DNA from: Azoarcus sp. Aa7
GTDB lineage: Bacteria > Pseudomonadota > Gammaproteobacteria > Burkholderiales > Rhodocyclaceae
Direction of reading: 5' to 3'
Assembly (NCBI RefSeq): GCF_014822185.1
Contig: NZ_QVLR01000009.1
Span: 1-64,000, forward strand
DNA: 64,000 nucleotides
Of this stretch, positions 19,418 to 27,756 are shown in pieces; position 1 is the stretch's first letter, and each line of letters starts with the position of its first letter. The position numbers were made by a program, and so were the translations under genes. A model generated the notes under the pieces. The model did no database searches, was not told the origin of the DNA, and saw only the letters and a list, made by a program, of their open reading frames with translations.

Positions 19418-20008
19418 ATGCCCCCCGTCCGACTCCTCGCCATGCCCGGCAGCGCCCGCCGGGATTCGTGGAACCGCCGCCTGCTCGCCGTGCTCGTGCG
19501 CGGCGCCGAGCAGGCCGGCGCGGAGGCCACGCTGTACGAGCCGCGTGACCACGCGATGCCGCTCTACGACGGCGACCTCGAAGCAGCCGAAGGCATCCCG
19601 CCCGCCGCCGCGCGCCTGCAGGCGCTGTTCGCCGAACACCACGGCCTGCTGCTCGCGACACCGGAATACAACGGCTTCTTTCCGCCCTTGGTGAAGAACA
19701 CTTTCGACTGGCTCTCGCGCCCGCTGCCGGACGGCTCGGGCAAACCCGGCACGGTGCATGTACGCGGCAAGCCCGCCGGCATCGTCGCCGCCTCGCCCGG
19801 CGCGCTCGGGGGCATCCGCTCGCTGCAGCACACGCGGCAATACCTCTCCAACCTCGGCTTCCTCGTCGTGCCCGATCAGGTCGGCGTGCCCAAGGCGGAC
19901 ACCGCCTTCGACACGGAAGGCGAACTGCACGATGCGCGCGTGCGGACCTCGGTCGAGGCCGTCGGCGCCGCGGTCGCGCGGCTCGCGCTGAAGATCGCCG
20001 CCGGCTGA
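19418..20008 (+). CDS. NADPH-dependent FMN reductase family protein
   Basis: A 196-residue flavodoxin-fold protein: VRLLAMPGSARRDSWNRRLL is the phosphate-binding loop, LLLATPEYNGFFPPLVKNTFDWLSR is the strongly conserved flavin-binding motif, and ASPGALGGIRSLQHTRQYL is the family C-terminal signature. It reduces FMN or quinone-like substrates with NAD(P)H. The DoxX neighbour suggests a small redox operon. Confidence 0.88.
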   Translation: MPPVRLLAMPGSARRDSWNRRLLAVLVRGAEQAGAEATLYEPRDHAMPLYDGDLEAAEGIPPAAARLQALFAEHHGLLLATPEYNGFFPPLVKNTFDWLSRPLPDGSGKPGTVHVRGKPAGIVAASPGALGGIRSLQHTRQYLSNLGFLVVPDQVGVPKADTAFDTEGELHDARVRTSVEAVGAAVARLALKIAAG

Positions 20009-20010
20009 TC

Positions 20011-20045
20011 GGTCGCGGCCGGGGCACTGCTTCCCGGCCGCGACC
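20011..20045. terminator. Bidirectional stem-loop between convergent genes
   Basis: GGTCGCGGCCGGG at 20011-20023 pairs perfectly with CCCGGCCGCGACC at 20033-20045, filling the 37-bp gap between the stop codons of the FMN reductase and hyfI-like genes. It has no T-runs but the symmetry suits termination from both sides. Confidence 0.55.
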
Positions 20046-20600
20046 TCAGTTGAATCCGGGCGCGAAGTCCGCCTGAGCGGCCTCGCCCTCCCCGCGCGCC
20101 CGAACCGCCGTCAGGATCCCCGCGAGGAGCTCCGCCGGCGGAGGCGGACAGCCCGGCACGGCCACGTCGACCGGGATCACGTTCGCCACGCCGCCGCAAC
20201 TCGCGTAGCTCTCGCCGAAGATGCCGCCGTTGCAACCGCAGTCCCCCACCGCGACGACCAGCTTGGGCGCGGGTGTCGCGTCGTAGGTGCGCCGCAACGC
20301 GACCTCCATGTGGCGCGACACGGGCCCGGTCACGAGCAGCATATCGGCATGGCGGGGACTGGCGACGAATCGGATGCCCAGGCCCTCGATGTTGTAATAG
20401 GGGTTGTTCAGCGCATTGATCTCGAGCTCGCAGCCGTTGCACGAGCCGGCATCGACGTGCCGGATCGCCAGCGCGCGGCCGAGGATGGCGAGGAGCTCGT
20501 CATGGATCAGGTGCGCGGGGCGGCGCGCGCCCGCCAGCGGTTCGGGCGGCGGCTCGGTGACACGGCCGCGGCGCGCGACGTATTTCAGGATGTGCCACAT
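20046..20600 (-). CDS. hyfI: Hyf/NuoB-like small Fe-S subunit
   Basis: A 184-residue homologue of HycG/HyfI and NuoB. The four ligands of the N2-type [4Fe-4S] cluster are present: GSCNGCE, GDCGCNGG and VPGCPP. The N-terminal about 40 residues are a short membrane-proximal extension. Its ATG overlaps the stop of the large-subunit gene (TAATG). It is the last gene of a minus-strand six-gene operon. No ferredoxin-type HyfH subunit is encoded nearby. Confidence 0.9.
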   Translation of the reverse strand: MWHILKYVARRGRVTEPPPEPLAGARRPAHLIHDELLAILGRALAIRHVDAGSCNGCELEINALNNPYYNIEGLGIRFVASPRHADMLLVTGPVSRHMEVALRRTYDATPAPKLVVAVGDCGCNGGIFGESYASCGGVANVIPVDVAVPGCPPPPAELLAGILTAVRARGEGEAAQADFAPGFN

Positions 20601-22144
20601 TACAGGTCCTGCCCCGAATAGCTGAGATTGAAGGACTTGTTGATCAGCGGGAAGTCCGGAACGATGTTGCCGATGATCGCGTGCTCCAGCACCGGCCAGT
20701 TCTGCCACGAAGGATCGTGGCAGTGGCAGCGCGCGATACGCCCCTGCGCGTTGGTCTCCAGCGCGACGAACACTTCGCCGCGCCAGCCTTCGACCCAGCC
20801 GGCGCCGACGCCGTCCCGCGTCGCGAGGACCGGCTCGTGGACCGCGCCGCCTGGCAGCCCGACGATCAGCGCCTCGATCAGCCGCAGCGATGCGAAGCAC
20901 TCGTCGAAACGCATCGCGACGCGCGCCGCGACGTCGCCGTTGCGATGCGTGCAGGCCTTCACCGCGAGGCCGTCATAGGGCGGCCACGGGAAGTCTGCGC
21001 GCAGGTCGGCCGCCTGACCGCTCGCCCGTCCGGCAAGCCCCGTCAGCCCCAGGCGCGCGGCGAGTTCCGGGGTGACGCGGCCGGTCGTCACGAGACGGTC
21101 CTGCAGCCCGGCGTGCTCCTCGTAGATGTCCCTCAGCTCGGCAACTTCGCGCGCGATGTCCGCGACCTGGCGGCGCAACTTAGCGCCGCCGTCCGCGTCG
21201 AGATCGCGCGCGACGCCGCCGGGACGGACGCAGTCCATCATCAGGCGGTGGCCGAAGCACTCGCGATTCAGGCGCAGCCAGTCTTCGCGCAGGCGCGAGA
21301 ACTGCGCGAGGGCGAAGCCGAACGCGGCATCGTTGCCGAGCGCGCCGAGGTCGCCGAGGTGATTCGCGACACGCTCGCGCTCCAGGAACAGCGCCCGCAG
21401 CCACACCGCGCGCTCGGGCGCCTTCGCTCCGACCAGCGATTCCGCCGCCATCGCGTAGGCCCACGCGTACGCGACGGTGCTGTCGCCCGACACCCGCCCG
21501 GCGAGGCGCGCACCCTCGTCGGTGTCCATGCCCATGAAACGGCGCTCGATGCCCTTGTGCTTGTAACCCAGCCGCTCCTCCAACCGCAGCACCTTCTCGC
21601 CGACCACCGAGAAGCGGAAATGCCCCGGCTCGATCGTGCCGGCATGCACCGGCCCGACCGGAATCTCGTGCACGCCGTCGCCTTCGACGAGGACGAAGGG
21701 GTAGGCATCGGCGTGCGCCTCGAAGCGCTCCTGGCCGGTGTTGTCGAGGCGCAGCGGAAAATAGTCCGCCGGCCACGCGCCGTGACGCAGCCACGGGCGG
21801 CCGTCGCCCGCATCTTCGGCCTCGACGCCGACCAGGTCGCGCGCGGCGCGCTGCATGCGGATCGCGGCGGGGAAGAAGCGCGAGATGTCCGGGTAGACCG
21901 GCTTTGCCGCATCCAGGCCCAGCTTCGCCCACAGCAGCCCGTCCGCGCTCGCGTACGCCGCCGACACCGCGAAGCCGTCGCCCGCGGCGCGCTCGTCGCT
22001 GCCCCACAGGCTCACGAGCCGCCCCTTCGCCTCCGCCACGGCCAGCGCCAGCGCGCTCCACTGCGCGGCGTGCACCCGCGCGCCGAAGATCGGCACGGGC
22101 GCGTCGAGCCGTTCGAAGTGGCAATCGAGTCCGAAGAACTCCAC
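20600..22144 (-). CDS. hyfG: Hyf/NuoCD-like large subunit lacking Ni ligands (Ehr type)
   Basis: A 514-residue fusion of a NuoC/30-kDa-like N-terminus and a NuoD/hydrogenase-large-like C-terminus (LEERLGYKHKGIERRF... ERERVANHLGDLGALGND... FGHRLMMDCVRPGGV). At the two places where nickel hydrogenases carry CxxC, this protein has RVSGDS (about 225) and DPSWQN near the C-terminus, so all four Ni-binding cysteines are gone and it cannot bind NiFe in the usual way. A GTG start at 22144 with GGAGG seven bases upstream is chosen; a longer frame continues upstream in another gene. It fits energy-converting hydrogenase-related (Ehr) complexes. Confidence 0.88.
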   Translation of the reverse strand: MEFFGLDCHFERLDAPVPIFGARVHAAQWSALALAVAEAKGRLVSLWGSDERAAGDGFAVSAAYASADGLLWAKLGLDAAKPVYPDISRFFPAAIRMQRAARDLVGVEAEDAGDGRPWLRHGAWPADYFPLRLDNTGQERFEAHADAYPFVLVEGDGVHEIPVGPVHAGTIEPGHFRFSVVGEKVLRLEERLGYKHKGIERRFMGMDTDEGARLAGRVSGDSTVAYAWAYAMAAESLVGAKAPERAVWLRALFLERERVANHLGDLGALGNDAAFGFALAQFSRLREDWLRLNRECFGHRLMMDCVRPGGVARDLDADGGAKLRRQVADIAREVAELRDIYEEHAGLQDRLVTTGRVTPELAARLGLTGLAGRASGQAADLRADFPWPPYDGLAVKACTHRNGDVAARVAMRFDECFASLRLIEALIVGLPGGAVHEPVLATRDGVGAGWVEGWRGEVFVALETNAQGRIARCHCHDPSWQNWPVLEHAIIGNIVPDFPLINKSFNLSYSGQDL

Positions 22145-22146
22145 GT

Positions 22147-23601
22147 TCAGCCTCCGATCATCAGGGCCGCCTGCCGGTACCAGCCGTCGAGGTAGGGCGG
22201 GATGTAAAGCCCCAACATCAGCGCGAGCCCGAGATGGACGAACACCGGCAGCAGCGCCGGCGGGTGGGCGAGCGGGCGCAGCGAGGTCTCGCCGAACACC
22301 ATCGGCTGCACGCGCCCGAAGATCGCCGCGAACGCGACGCCCAGCGCGACCAGCAGGAAGGGCGTGGCCCACGGCGCCTCGCGCATCGCCGTCGTCAGGA
22401 TCAGGAACTCGCTCGCGAACACGCCGAAGGGCGGCATGCCGAGGATCGCCAGCGAGCCCAGCATCAGGCCCCAGCCGACCGTCGGACTCACCTTCAGCAG
22501 GCCGCGGATGTCCTCCATCGCCTGCGAACCGGCCTTCTGCGCCGCATGCCCGACCGCAAAGAAGATCGCCGACTTCACCAGCGCATGCACGGTCATGTGC
22601 AGCAGTCCGGCGAAGTTCGCGATCGGACCGCCCAGGCCGAACGCGAAGGTCATCAGGCCCATGTGTTCGATCGACGAATACGCGAACATGCGCTTGACGT
22701 CGCGCTGGCGCAACAGGAAGAAGGCCGCGACGACGACGGTGACGAGGCCGAAGCCGATCATCATGCGCCCCGGCAGTCCGTTCGCGAGCGCCCCGTCGGC
22801 GAGAACCTTGCAGCGCAGCACCGCGTACAGCGCGACGTTCAGCAGCAGGCCCGACAGCACCGCCGATATCGGCGTCGGACCTTCCGCATGCGCGTCGGGC
22901 AGCCAGTTGTGCACCGGCACCAGGCCCACTTTCGTGCCGTAGCCGAGGAGCAGGAAGACGAAGGCCAGCGACAGGATCTCCGGGTCGAGCAGATGCTTGG
23001 ACTGCGCCAGGTGCGTCCACAGCAGCGCCCCGTCGCCGCCGCCGATCGCACGCTCGGCCGCGAGGTAGAGCAGGATCGTGCCGAACAGCGCCTGCGCGAT
23101 GCCCACGCCGCACAGGATGAAGTACTTCCACGCCGCCTCCAGGCTCGCCGGCGTGCGATACACCGACACCAGCAGCACCGTCGTCAGCGTCGCCGCCTCC
23201 ATCGCCACCCACAGGATGCCGAGGTTGTTGGTCGTCAGCGCAACCAGCATCATGCCGTTGAAAAGCTGGTACATGCTGTGGAAGAGCCGCATCCGCCCGG
23301 GCGTCATCTTGCCGTGGTCGCGCTCGATGCGCATGTAGGGGCGCGAGAACAGCGAGGTCGTGAAGCCGACGAAGGCGGTCAGGGTGACGAGGAAGACGTT
23401 CAGCGGATCGACGAAGAACCACTCGCCCCACACCGTGAGCGGCCCGTCGCGCACGACGATCGCCGTGAGCCAGACGGATGCCGCGAGGGTGAGCAGGCTC
23501 ATCGCGGCGTTCAGGTCGCCGGCCCGCTCCCGGTCGCCCCACAAGGCGAGCAGCACGCCGCCCAGCAACGGAAACGCGAGGACGAGGAGGAGCGGATCCA
23601 T
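22147..23601 (-). CDS. hyfF: Hyf-like antiporter-type membrane subunit
   Basis: A 484-residue NuoN/MrpD-like ion-pumping subunit with about 14 TM helices. Proton-channel signatures include the Glu in WVAMEAATLTTVLLVSVYRT, LGYGTKVGLVPVHNWLPDAHAEGPTP with its Lys and His, and YSSIEHMGLMTFAFGLGG. Its ATG overlaps the hyfE stop (TGATG) and the next start follows after 2 bp, so translation is coupled. Confidence 0.9.
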   Translation of the reverse strand: MDPLLLVLAFPLLGGVLLALWGDRERAGDLNAAMSLLTLAASVWLTAIVVRDGPLTVWGEWFFVDPLNVFLVTLTAFVGFTTSLFSRPYMRIERDHGKMTPGRMRLFHSMYQLFNGMMLVALTTNNLGILWVAMEAATLTTVLLVSVYRTPASLEAAWKYFILCGVGIAQALFGTILLYLAAERAIGGGDGALLWTHLAQSKHLLDPEILSLAFVFLLLGYGTKVGLVPVHNWLPDAHAEGPTPISAVLSGLLLNVALYAVLRCKVLADGALANGLPGRMMIGFGLVTVVVAAFFLLRQRDVKRMFAYSSIEHMGLMTFAFGLGGPIANFAGLLHMTVHALVKSAIFFAVGHAAQKAGSQAMEDIRGLLKVSPTVGWGLMLGSLAILGMPPFGVFASEFLILTTAMREAPWATPFLLVALGVAFAAIFGRVQPMVFGETSLRPLAHPPALLPVFVHLGLALMLGLYIPPYLDGWYRQAALMIGG

Positions 23602-24260
23602 CAGTCTTCCTTCAGCTTTTCGAGATGGCGGATGTCCAGGCTGTCGAACTGCTCGCGGATCTGGAACATGAACACGCCGAGGATCAGGATGCCGACCAGC
23701 ACGTCGAACGCGATGCCCAGCTCGACGATCATCGGCATCCCGCTGGTCGCCGCGGTGGCCGCGAAGAACAGGCCGTTCTCCATCGACAGGAAGCCGATCA
23801 CCTGCGGCACCGCCTTCGCACGCACGATCATCATCAGGAAGGACAGCAGCACGCACGCGAGCGCGATGCCGAGCGTGCCGCGCGCGATCGAGGTCGACAG
23901 CCCCGCGATCGGCGCCGCGAGGTTGAAGGCGAAGATCACCAGCACGATGCCGATCAGCATCGTCGTCGGGATGTTGAACAGGGTCTCGACGTCCCAGCGC
24001 ACGTTGAGGCGCTGGATCACCCGGTGCAGCAGGATCGGGATCAGGATCACCTTGAGCACGAAGGTCAGCGCCGCGGAGAAGTACAGGTGGTGCTGGCCGG
24101 TGAGATAGCCGACGATCAGCGTCGCCACCGCCAGCGCCGCGCCCTGCAAGGTGAACAGGTGGATCAGCGTCAGGATGCGGCGCTGCGCGATCATCGCGAA
24201 CGCGAGCACGAGCAGCACCACCGCGAAGAGGTTGATCGACTGGGCGAGGAGCGTATTCAT
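23601..24260 (-). CDS. hyfE: Hyf-like membrane subunit E (NuoK-like)
   Basis: A 219-residue hydrophobic protein with about seven TM helices and the NuoK-like conserved Glu in GFLSMENGLFF and in MPMIVELGIAFDVLVG. It matches HyfE of hydrogenase-4 in length and motifs, and its position between HyfC and HyfF is the standard order. Confidence 0.88.
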   Translation of the reverse strand: MNTLLAQSINLFAVVLLVLAFAMIAQRRILTLIHLFTLQGAALAVATLIVGYLTGQHHLYFSAALTFVLKVILIPILLHRVIQRLNVRWDVETLFNIPTTMLIGIVLVIFAFNLAAPIAGLSTSIARGTLGIALACVLLSFLMMIVRAKAVPQVIGFLSMENGLFFAATAATSGMPMIVELGIAFDVLVGILILGVFMFQIREQFDSLDIRHLEKLKED

Positions 24261-24264
24261 GGCC

Positions 24265-25212
24265 TCATGCTCCGAGCAACACGTGCACCAGCAGCGCGAT
24301 CACCGCGAGCAGGAAGGCCGTCGCGAGGAACTCCGGCACGCGGAACAGGCGCATCTTCGCGTTGATCGTCTCGATCAGCGCGAGCAGCACGCCGCCGACC
24401 GCGAGCTTCACGACCAGCATCGGAATCGCGAACAGGATCGCGACCGGCGTCCCCGCCTCGGCCACGCCCCACGGCACGAACAGCGCGAGACCGATGCACG
24501 AATACGCGAACAGTTTCAGCGACGCCGCCCATTCGACCAGCGCCAGATGGCGCCCCGAGTATTCGAGGATCAGCGCCTCGTGGATCATCGTCAGCTCGAG
24601 GTGGGTGGTCGGGTTGTCGACCGGCACGCGCGCGTTCTCCGCCAGCGACACCATCGTGAAGGCGACGCCCGCCACCGCGAGGCTCGGATAGATCGCGAAG
24701 GGCTGGTGCGCGAGCGTTTCGACGATCATCGCGAGCGAAGTCGACCGCGTGATCAGCGAGGCCGAGAACAGCACCATCAGCAGCGCCGGCTCGGCGAGGA
24801 AGCCGATCAGCATCTCGCGCCGCGCGCCGAGCGTGCCGAAGGAGGTGCCGATGTCCATCGCCGCGAGCGAGATGAACACGCGCGCGAGCGCGAACAGGCC
24901 GACCAGCGCGATCGCGTCCGCCGCCGGCGCCAGCGGCAGGTCGGTCGACAGCGTCGGCGCGATGCCGCACGCGAGCGCCATGCAGCCGAACATGATGTAG
25001 GGGGCGACGCGGAAGATCGGCGTTGCGTGCTCGGCAACGACCGACTCCTTGTTGAACAGCTTGTGCAGCACGCGATAGGGCTGCAGCAGGCCCGGCGCGC
25101 GCCGCCCCTGCAGCCACGCGCGCCACTGGTTCACCCAGCCCGTCAGCAGGGGCGCCAGCGCCAGCGCGAGCAGGATGGCAAGCAACTGCGCGAACAGGCC
25201 GACGATGCTCAT
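24265..25212 (-). CDS. hyfC: Hyf-like membrane subunit C (NuoH-like)
   Basis: A 315-residue NuoH-type subunit with eight TM helices that anchors the soluble arm. Conserved loops: QPYRVLHKLFNKESVV, FGTLGARREMLIGFLAEP, and AENARVPVDNPTTHLELTMIHEA (first 20 residues are the family hallmark). The start ATG overlaps the HyfB stop codon (ATGA), supporting the start at 25212. Confidence 0.9.
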   Translation of the reverse strand: MSIVGLFAQLLAILLALALAPLLTGWVNQWRAWLQGRRAPGLLQPYRVLHKLFNKESVVAEHATPIFRVAPYIMFGCMALACGIAPTLSTDLPLAPAADAIALVGLFALARVFISLAAMDIGTSFGTLGARREMLIGFLAEPALLMVLFSASLITRSTSLAMIVETLAHQPFAIYPSLAVAGVAFTMVSLAENARVPVDNPTTHLELTMIHEALILEYSGRHLALVEWAASLKLFAYSCIGLALFVPWGVAEAGTPVAILFAIPMLVVKLAVGGVLLALIETINAKMRLFRVPEFLATAFLLAVIALLVHVLLGA

Positions 25213-27236
25213 GATTTCACCACCACCAGCAGGACCATCAGGGTCACGAAGCTGTACAGCAGGTAGATCGCGATGCGCCCCTGCTGCAGCCGCCCCACGC
25301 CGCGCGCGATGGCGGACGTGAGCCGCGCGACCGGCAGGTACAGCCAGTGCCAGAAATGGTCCTCGATCGTGACGCGGTAATGCGGTTTCGCGTCGAACGG
25401 CGACGGCAGCTCGCGCCGCATGCGGAAGAAGGGTTCGAAGATCTGGCGGATCGGCTGGCCGAAGCCCTCGGCCGTATCCTGCATGCGCGCGGTCTGCGCC
25501 GGATAGCCGCAGTCCCACGCCGGCGCGCGGCGCAGGCGCCCGTGATAGAGCTTGCGCACGAGCACCACCGCGAGCAGCACCGCCAGGCTGACGACGCCGA
25601 GAAACACGAGCGGACTGTAGCTCGCACGGTCGGGCGAACTCGGCGACAGCAGCAACCAGCCGTTCGCGCGCACCGTCTCGGCAATCCCCCCGCCAACCAG
25701 CAGGCGTGTGACGGGGTCGATCAGGCCGATCACCGCCACCGGAAAGAGGCCCAGCAGCACACAGCCCGCGCCGAGCCACACGAGGCCGGCACGCTCGAGC
25801 GGCGAGGCCGGATGCGCGTCGGCGAGCTTGGGCTCGCGCGGCTGGCCGAGGAAGATCACGCCGTAGAACTTCACCATCGTGTAACCGGCGAGCGCGGCGA
25901 CCAGCGCGATACCCGCGGCGAGCACCGGCACCAGCATGTTGAGGAAGGAGTCCGGCAGGCCCGTCGTGAACAGGAAGCTCTGCAGCAGCAGCCATTCGGA
26001 CACGAAGCCGGAGAACGGCGGCAGGCCCGAACTCGCGAGCACGCCGACGAGCGACAGCCACGCGACCCAGGGCATGCGCCGCATCAGGCCGCCCAGCTTG
26101 CCGAGACTGCGCTCGCCGGTCGCGTGCAGCACCGAACCGGTCGCGAGGAACAGCAGGCTCTTGAAGAAGGCATGGCCGACGACGTGGTACAGCGCCGCGG
26201 TCAGCGCCAGCGCCGACAGCGCCTTCATCCCGTAGGCGTTGAACAGCACGCCGAGGCCGATGCCGACGAAGAGCAGGCCGATGTTCTCGATCGACGAATA
26301 CGCGAGCAGGCGCTTCATGTCGGTCTGCACCGCGCTGAACACGACGCCGTACAGCGCCGTTGCGAGGCCGACCGCCAGCAGCAGCACGCCCCACCACCAC
26401 TGCTGCGCGCCGAGCAGGTCGAAGCTCACGCGCAGCAGGCCGTAGATCGCGGTCTTCAGCATCACGGCGCTCATCAGCGCGGACACCGGCGACGGCGCCG
26501 CCGGATGGGCCTCCGGCAGCCACACGTGCAGCGGCAGGATGCCCGCCTTCGCCCCGAAGCCCACGGTCGCGAGCAGGAACGCGGCCGAGGCCCACAGCGG
26601 CGACAGCGACTGCGCGCGCATGTTGGCGAAGGTGTAGTCGCCGGTGTTGGCCTGCAGCACGCCGAAGCACAGCAGGATTCCGATCGCGCCGATATGGGCG
26701 ATGAGCAGGTACAGGAAACCCGCCTCGCGGATCGCCGGCACGCGGTGGTTCGCGGTGACGAGGAAGAACGAGGACAGCGCCATCGTTTCCCACATCACCA
26801 TGAAGGCGTAGGCGTCGTCGGCCAGCACGACCAGCGCCATGCTGGCGAGGAAGAGGTGGTATTCGAGGCACATCAGCCCGGGCGGCGTGCCCTCGCCGTG
26901 ACGGAAGTAGCCCGCGGCGAAGATCGAGATGCCGAAGGAGATCGCGCCGATCACGAGCAGGAAGAAGGCCGACAAGCCGTCGAGCCGCAGGTGGAAAGGC
27001 AGGTCCGGCAGTCCGATGGCGAGCACCGCGGTTTCCGGGGTGCCGAGCAGCCCGGCGACGGCGAGGCCCGCGAGCGCCACCGCCAGCACGGCCCCGGCCG
27101 GGAACAGCACGCGGGCGACGAACGCGGTGTTGCGCAGTGCGCCGATCCCGGCGACCCCCAACGCGAGCCAGCCCGCGATGACGATCAGGATCCAGTCGAG
27201 AACCAGCACGCGCTCTCCCCCCGAGGAGTGTGTCAT
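25209..27236 (-). CDS. hyfB: Hyf-like antiporter-type membrane subunit B (NuoL-like)
   Basis: A 675-residue NuoL/MrpA-like subunit and first gene of the operon. Landmarks are VMWETMALSSFFLVTAN, FGAKAGILPLHVWLPEAHPAA, YSSIENIGLLFVGIGLG and KSLLFLATGSV, with the pumping Glu, Lys and His residues. The C-terminus carries the DCGYPAQTARMQDTAEGFGQ region typical of HyfB. The ATG at 27236 has a weak ribosome site; a GTG at about 27206 after GGGGGGAGAGC is an equally good start. The gene is divergent from a ribbon-helix-helix gene. Confidence 0.88.
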   Translation of the reverse strand: MTHSSGGERVLVLDWILIVIAGWLALGVAGIGALRNTAFVARVLFPAGAVLAVALAGLAVAGLLGTPETAVLAIGLPDLPFHLRLDGLSAFFLLVIGAISFGISIFAAGYFRHGEGTPPGLMCLEYHLFLASMALVVLADDAYAFMVMWETMALSSFFLVTANHRVPAIREAGFLYLLIAHIGAIGILLCFGVLQANTGDYTFANMRAQSLSPLWASAAFLLATVGFGAKAGILPLHVWLPEAHPAAPSPVSALMSAVMLKTAIYGLLRVSFDLLGAQQWWWGVLLLAVGLATALYGVVFSAVQTDMKRLLAYSSIENIGLLFVGIGLGVLFNAYGMKALSALALTAALYHVVGHAFFKSLLFLATGSVLHATGERSLGKLGGLMRRMPWVAWLSLVGVLASSGLPPFSGFVSEWLLLQSFLFTTGLPDSFLNMLVPVLAAGIALVAALAGYTMVKFYGVIFLGQPREPKLADAHPASPLERAGLVWLGAGCVLLGLFPVAVIGLIDPVTRLLVGGGIAETVRANGWLLLSPSSPDRASYSPLVFLGVVSLAVLLAVVLVRKLYHGRLRRAPAWDCGYPAQTARMQDTAEGFGQPIRQIFEPFFRMRRELPSPFDAKPHYRVTIEDHFWHWLYLPVARLTSAIARGVGRLQQGRIAIYLLYSFVTLMVLLVVVKS

Positions 27237-27259
27237 TGCGTTCGTATTTGTTGCACACT

Positions 27260-27302
27260 ACATTAATATCAATGCTGCTTTCAATGTTAATTTGATGTTA
27301 AT
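27260..27302. promoter_or_regulatory. Candidate RHH operator in the hyf divergent promoter
   Basis: ATGTTAAT occurs as two direct copies 11 bp apart (27284-27291 and 27295-27302), with its inverse partner ACATTAAT (27260-27267; 7 of 8 matched to the reverse complement ATTAACAT). Spacing of one helical turn in the only AT-rich gap here suits a small ribbon-helix-helix repressor, whose gene starts 18 bp downstream. Inference only. Confidence 0.4.
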
Positions 27303-27320
27303 CGCCGCAGTCGCCAACGC

Positions 27321-27509
27321 GTGATGAAAGAGAACCGAACCGCCCGCCTGACCTTGCTGATCGACCCGGAGAAGAAGAAGCTCTTCGAGGAAATCTGCGC
27401 CAGCAAGGACCTGACGCCCTCGCAGGTCGTGCGCCGCCTGATCCGCCAGTACGTGCAGGAGAACGCCGGCAACCGGACGCTGCCGGCGTGGCTGAAGGAC
27501 AACGACTGA
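27321..27509 (+). CDS. Small ribbon-helix-helix DNA-binding protein
   Basis: A 62-residue CopG/Arc-like protein. NRTARLTLLIDPEKKKLFEEICASKDLTPSQVVRRLIRQYV (start shown: a basic beta strand followed by two helices) gives the RHH fold with the conserved SQVVRRLI second helix. It has no toxin partner next to it. Divergent from the Hyf-like operon, it is a plausible local regulator. Confidence 0.75.
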   Translation: MMKENRTARLTLLIDPEKKKLFEEICASKDLTPSQVVRRLIRQYVQENAGNRTLPAWLKDND

Positions 27510-27620
27510 CGGGTGTCGGCAGGCGCCGTCGATCGGGGCGCCGTACGCGGCCGTAAACCGTGGTCGTGGATGAGGGTTCGCCCGATGCATGCGGAGGAAG
27601 GCGCTGCCTACGTGAAGCGT

Positions 27621-27708
27621 GTAGGTTGGGTTGAGCGCAGCGAAGCCCAACGTTCGGCGCCACAGGGAACCGCTGCTGTCGGGCTTCGCTGCGCTCAACC
27701 CGACCTAC
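27621..27708. repeat. Dispersed palindrome, class B
   Basis: GTAGGTTGGGTTGAGCGCAGC left end, returned as GCTGCGCTCAACCCGACCTAC at the right (positions 27688-27708; one mismatch). It shares AAGCCCAACGTTCGGCGCCA with the copy at 13234. Confidence 0.8.
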
Positions 27709-27756
27709 GCTTGCTGCGCTTTTCCACCCTGCGATTCGTTCCTGCGATTGCCTTGG

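Noticed and set aside
20046-27236. Functional hydrogenase-4 or formate hydrogenlyase
   Set aside because: All four Ni-ligand cysteines are absent from the large subunit, and no ferredoxin subunit, maturation genes or formate dehydrogenase are present.
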